Assembly (NCBI GenBank): GCA_028281425.1
Contig: JANQJX010000032.1
Location: 1-7,338 of the forward strand
Source: Simkania sp.
GTDB taxonomy: Bacteria; Chlamydiota; Chlamydiia; Chlamydiales; Simkaniaceae
Direction: 5' to 3'
DNA: 7,338 nucleotides
How positions within the stretch are numbered: position 1 is the stretch's first letter; each line of letters starts with the position of its first letter. The notes under the pieces were generated by a model. That model ran no database searches. It was not told where the DNA came from and saw only the letters and a list, made by a program, of their open reading frames with translations. Position numbers and translations under genes: made by a program. Below, in pieces: positions 6,501 through 7,338 of the stretch.

Positions 6501-7338
6501 TCATCATTTAGATTTTATTTCTCATACCAATTTCTTTCCAGTAGAGACCTCTTTTATTTCTAAAGTAGAAGAGATGCGGTTTGAAGGTGAGGCTGCTTTA
6601 AAAGTGGCTTTTTCCCGTCCCCTTGACTCTTTTTCTTTTGATATTAAGAGCGGCCATTTTATTTTTGGAGCCCATCATTTTGATCATCTTGAGATTCATG
6701 CTGAAAAAAAAGGAAAGTTCTTTGAACTTAAAAAACTTTGTGCAAATGATTTGGAAATAGCCTTTTTAATGGTTAAAAAAGAAGAGCTTTGGGAGATTCC
6801 CTCTTTTGAATTAGGATGGAAAGAATTATGCCTTCAAACTCAAGAGGGTCGTTTGAGTTGGGATAAAAAAGAGATTTTTCTTCCCTTAAAAAAGCTCAAT
6901 TGCAATTTAAAGTCTTTTTTGGAGATATTCCCTTCTTTAAAGGAGTTTGATCTTTCCTATTTTAAAGGAAAGTTAGACCTTAAAGGAGAGCTCAGAGGAC
7001 ATTTTTCAGACGATATCAAGCATTGGCAGCTTGAGGGTCTGCTTGATCTTATTGGAGAGGATTTTAGTCGGGCAGAATTACGTTGTGAAAGCATTCATCC
7101 TTTTCATCTTTCTTTTTCTCCCTTAGAAGGACTTAAAGTTAAAGAAGGAGCCTTCGATTTTTTTCATCGCTGCTCGAATCAACTTTGGGCAAAATGTGCC
7201 TTTGATGAAATGTTTGTCAACAAAAAGGGGAAGGCATGGAAAGGCAAACATTGCCAAGTGATTGTGCCTCCCGAAATGCTTTATCATTTAGGAGTTACCC
7301 GTGCTTTTCCCTTTCTCAAAAGTGAAGAGAAAGACTTG
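3508..7338 (+). CDS. Large membrane-anchored AsmA/TamB-like protein, 3'-partial
   Basis: The frame stays open for 1277 codons from ATG 3508 to the window end, so the protein is longer still. An in-frame TAG at 3502-3504 sets the upstream limit. ATG 3529 (Met8) is an alternative start; neither has a clear Shine-Dalgarno. A basic N-terminus (RFLKKH) precedes one hydrophobic segment (about 16-40), i.e. an inner-membrane anchor with the rest in the periplasm. What follows is almost entirely alternating, beta-type sequence with recurrent AsmA-like phrasing: a short N-terminal block ending LVKIDQPKIFVAD (about 95-107), LPLDLLLERF...LTFQNVSTCLLGVDFKGKANL (747-788), and FKGKLDLKGELRG then WQLEGLLDLIG (1152-1183). 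AsmA, YhdP and TamB relatives form long beta-grooves involved in phospholipid transfer or outer-membrane assembly. That family link is inferred from pattern only; I do not recognise a specific orthologue. The protein has 27 cysteines, unevenly placed, and a G8 run at codons 66-69. Confidence 0.88.
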   Translation, partial: MKFHETLMYRFLKKHLIFFSFLFLFVGILIFFHHFLICFGMKIVTNSHLSYGHIDDFDYKKVSFEKGGVFLHKVQISKLDGDLKEKINIKIDKMGLIFSCDFLPFNFRSLVKIDQPKIFVADSTQLKLKNFKKEKLCALLKRFLFKYEYLLNEGSFCFGQESLTPYYFSIKTKQGKEKRGKLCLALSKDQLHTAPCVFQFFLKNHNICFDASFDHFDLTPFFLKGKQLFPSIDPEIELSRGYLSGLLHFSLDAKSHISSIRYDLNLFNISSYHRRYGIAFLANKICFKEHFTSNKQMKGLRNHPFFDKIWPYFVGDGKFHGVKIAFEDPKTKESKGILEFRGQLNFSPKNEPLAECLGFFMHEGNSFPFSLNAEGIIESHKTWKFALDISLVEEDKNPMHAMISLKKDFEEGYLFESCFENLSRGPKGIIEYLLKVKYPKLTSYAIEAKTFSGEIAGSFKQKGLKFLELKTFIAKDFLLVDKASQLDLRAKWVKGKGEFDFSQVDFFDGTFWKAEILGGSIHFADQLRIDEIEAHLAMHDQYLTPSTIEAKIHHTKVEMTLEGLYSFLNLNLNFELFPNDFFYLFGKESQKEEPSVAPLLVGLEMKVKKEKEVLLTEGVLKKGKETKQLSFEFRWNLFELFSKGIVEGFREGYFKTQGLSHEFANLPLELWKVGFRVEGYLPLEGKLDREKIAFYLDLNQVRTFSDELVINSSSTLKQGPFSYFCFDFAQKKWSGKIFLREATLCHLPLDLLLERFRCDIDLDGEKLTFQNVSTCLLGVDFKGKANLEHYGKGDGDLKIYAHTIKGSAYAVRKLLSRFDFFSNMDFPVDGFVVSGKKGMVLHVRTGKDNRVMGWDVDLKLTEGSYEIYPHCRCENFSTKIIWSWSDKTLRLLESQGLICLNHDDWKKEYELNLPFGCFDFNKNIGNFDLRLETPTHEICRLVGKLEKEKKRGRLILDIDSELTRFFGAKVEFKSFVFNDKNKIETLAFQTDMCSRDLFHHLDFISHTNFFPVETSFISKVEEMRFEGEAALKVAFSRPLDSFSFDIKSGHFIFGAHHFDHLEIHAEKKGKFFELKKLCANDLEIAFLMVKKEELWEIPSFELGWKELCLQTQEGRLSWDKKEIFLPLKKLNCNLKSFLEIFPSLKEFDLSYFKGKLDLKGELRGHFSDDIKHWQLEGLLDLIGEDFSRAELRCESIHPFHLSFSPLEGLKVKEGAFDFFHRCSNQLWAKCAFDEMFVNKKGKAWKGKHCQVIVPPEMLYHLGVTRAFPFLKSEEKDL
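3705..3712 (+). repeat. G8 homopolymer near the 5' end of the large gene
   Basis: Eight consecutive G lie in the codons AAG GGG GGG GTT (Lys66-Gly-Gly-Val69). Adding one G gives a TAA five codons after the tract, and removing one G gives a TAG eleven codons after it. Slippage in either direction would therefore truncate the protein to about 72-79 residues. This is the layout of a phase-variable switch, though eight is a modest length. Confidence 0.55.

Overview
The window looks like chromosomal DNA from a member of the Chlamydiota, probably an environmental, Parachlamydiales-type lineage. It is AT-rich. It carries four consecutive genes of the Na+-translocating NADH:quinone reductase (Na+-NQR), in the order nqrB-nqrC-nqrD-nqrE. 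NqrB has a long insert of the kind I associate with chlamydial NqrB. The NqrE N-terminus (MWMGEYSALNL, IQNILL, CSYLACS) also closely matches what I remember of chlamydial NqrE. The phylum call rests on recalled protein resemblance, not on an alignment; genus and species cannot be read from this window.

Layout, all on the + strand. Positions 1-1116 hold the 3' part of nqrB, whose start lies before the window. nqrC (1091-1984) overlaps nqrB by 26 bases. nqrD (1981-2604) overlaps nqrC by the ATGA arrangement. nqrE (2612-3304) follows after a 7-base gap, and a rho-independent terminator (3318-3349) closes the operon. No nqrF follows nqrE, so the operon is split at its 3' end, as in Chlamydia. A 203-base gap (3305-3507) then leads to one very large open frame, 3508 to the window end (1277 codons, no stop reached). 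It encodes a membrane-anchored, beta-rich protein of AsmA/TamB/YhdP-like character. No convincing gene lies on the - strand.

NqrB-E are the membrane core of the sodium pump. NqrD and NqrE carry the four cysteines of the intramembrane iron centre, NqrC and NqrB carry covalent FMN on the periplasmic side, and NqrB passes electrons to quinone. NqrA and NqrF, needed for a complete enzyme, must be encoded outside the window. The large downstream protein is separated from the operon by the terminator and has no evident functional link to it; a role in outer-envelope lipid transport or protein assembly is the best family-level guess.

The most notable observations are: serine in place of threonine at the expected FMN attachment site in both NqrB and NqrC, with a strongly altered motif in NqrB (SQNS instead of SGAT); a G8 homopolymer near the 5' end of the large gene where a one-base change in either direction gives almost immediate termination; a two-block cysteine distribution in the large protein; and a perfect 14-bp palindrome covering its start codon. 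I see no CRISPR array, insertion sequence, tRNA or rRNA. Apart from the possibilities above, the window reads as ordinary housekeeping DNA plus one large, poorly characterised envelope protein.
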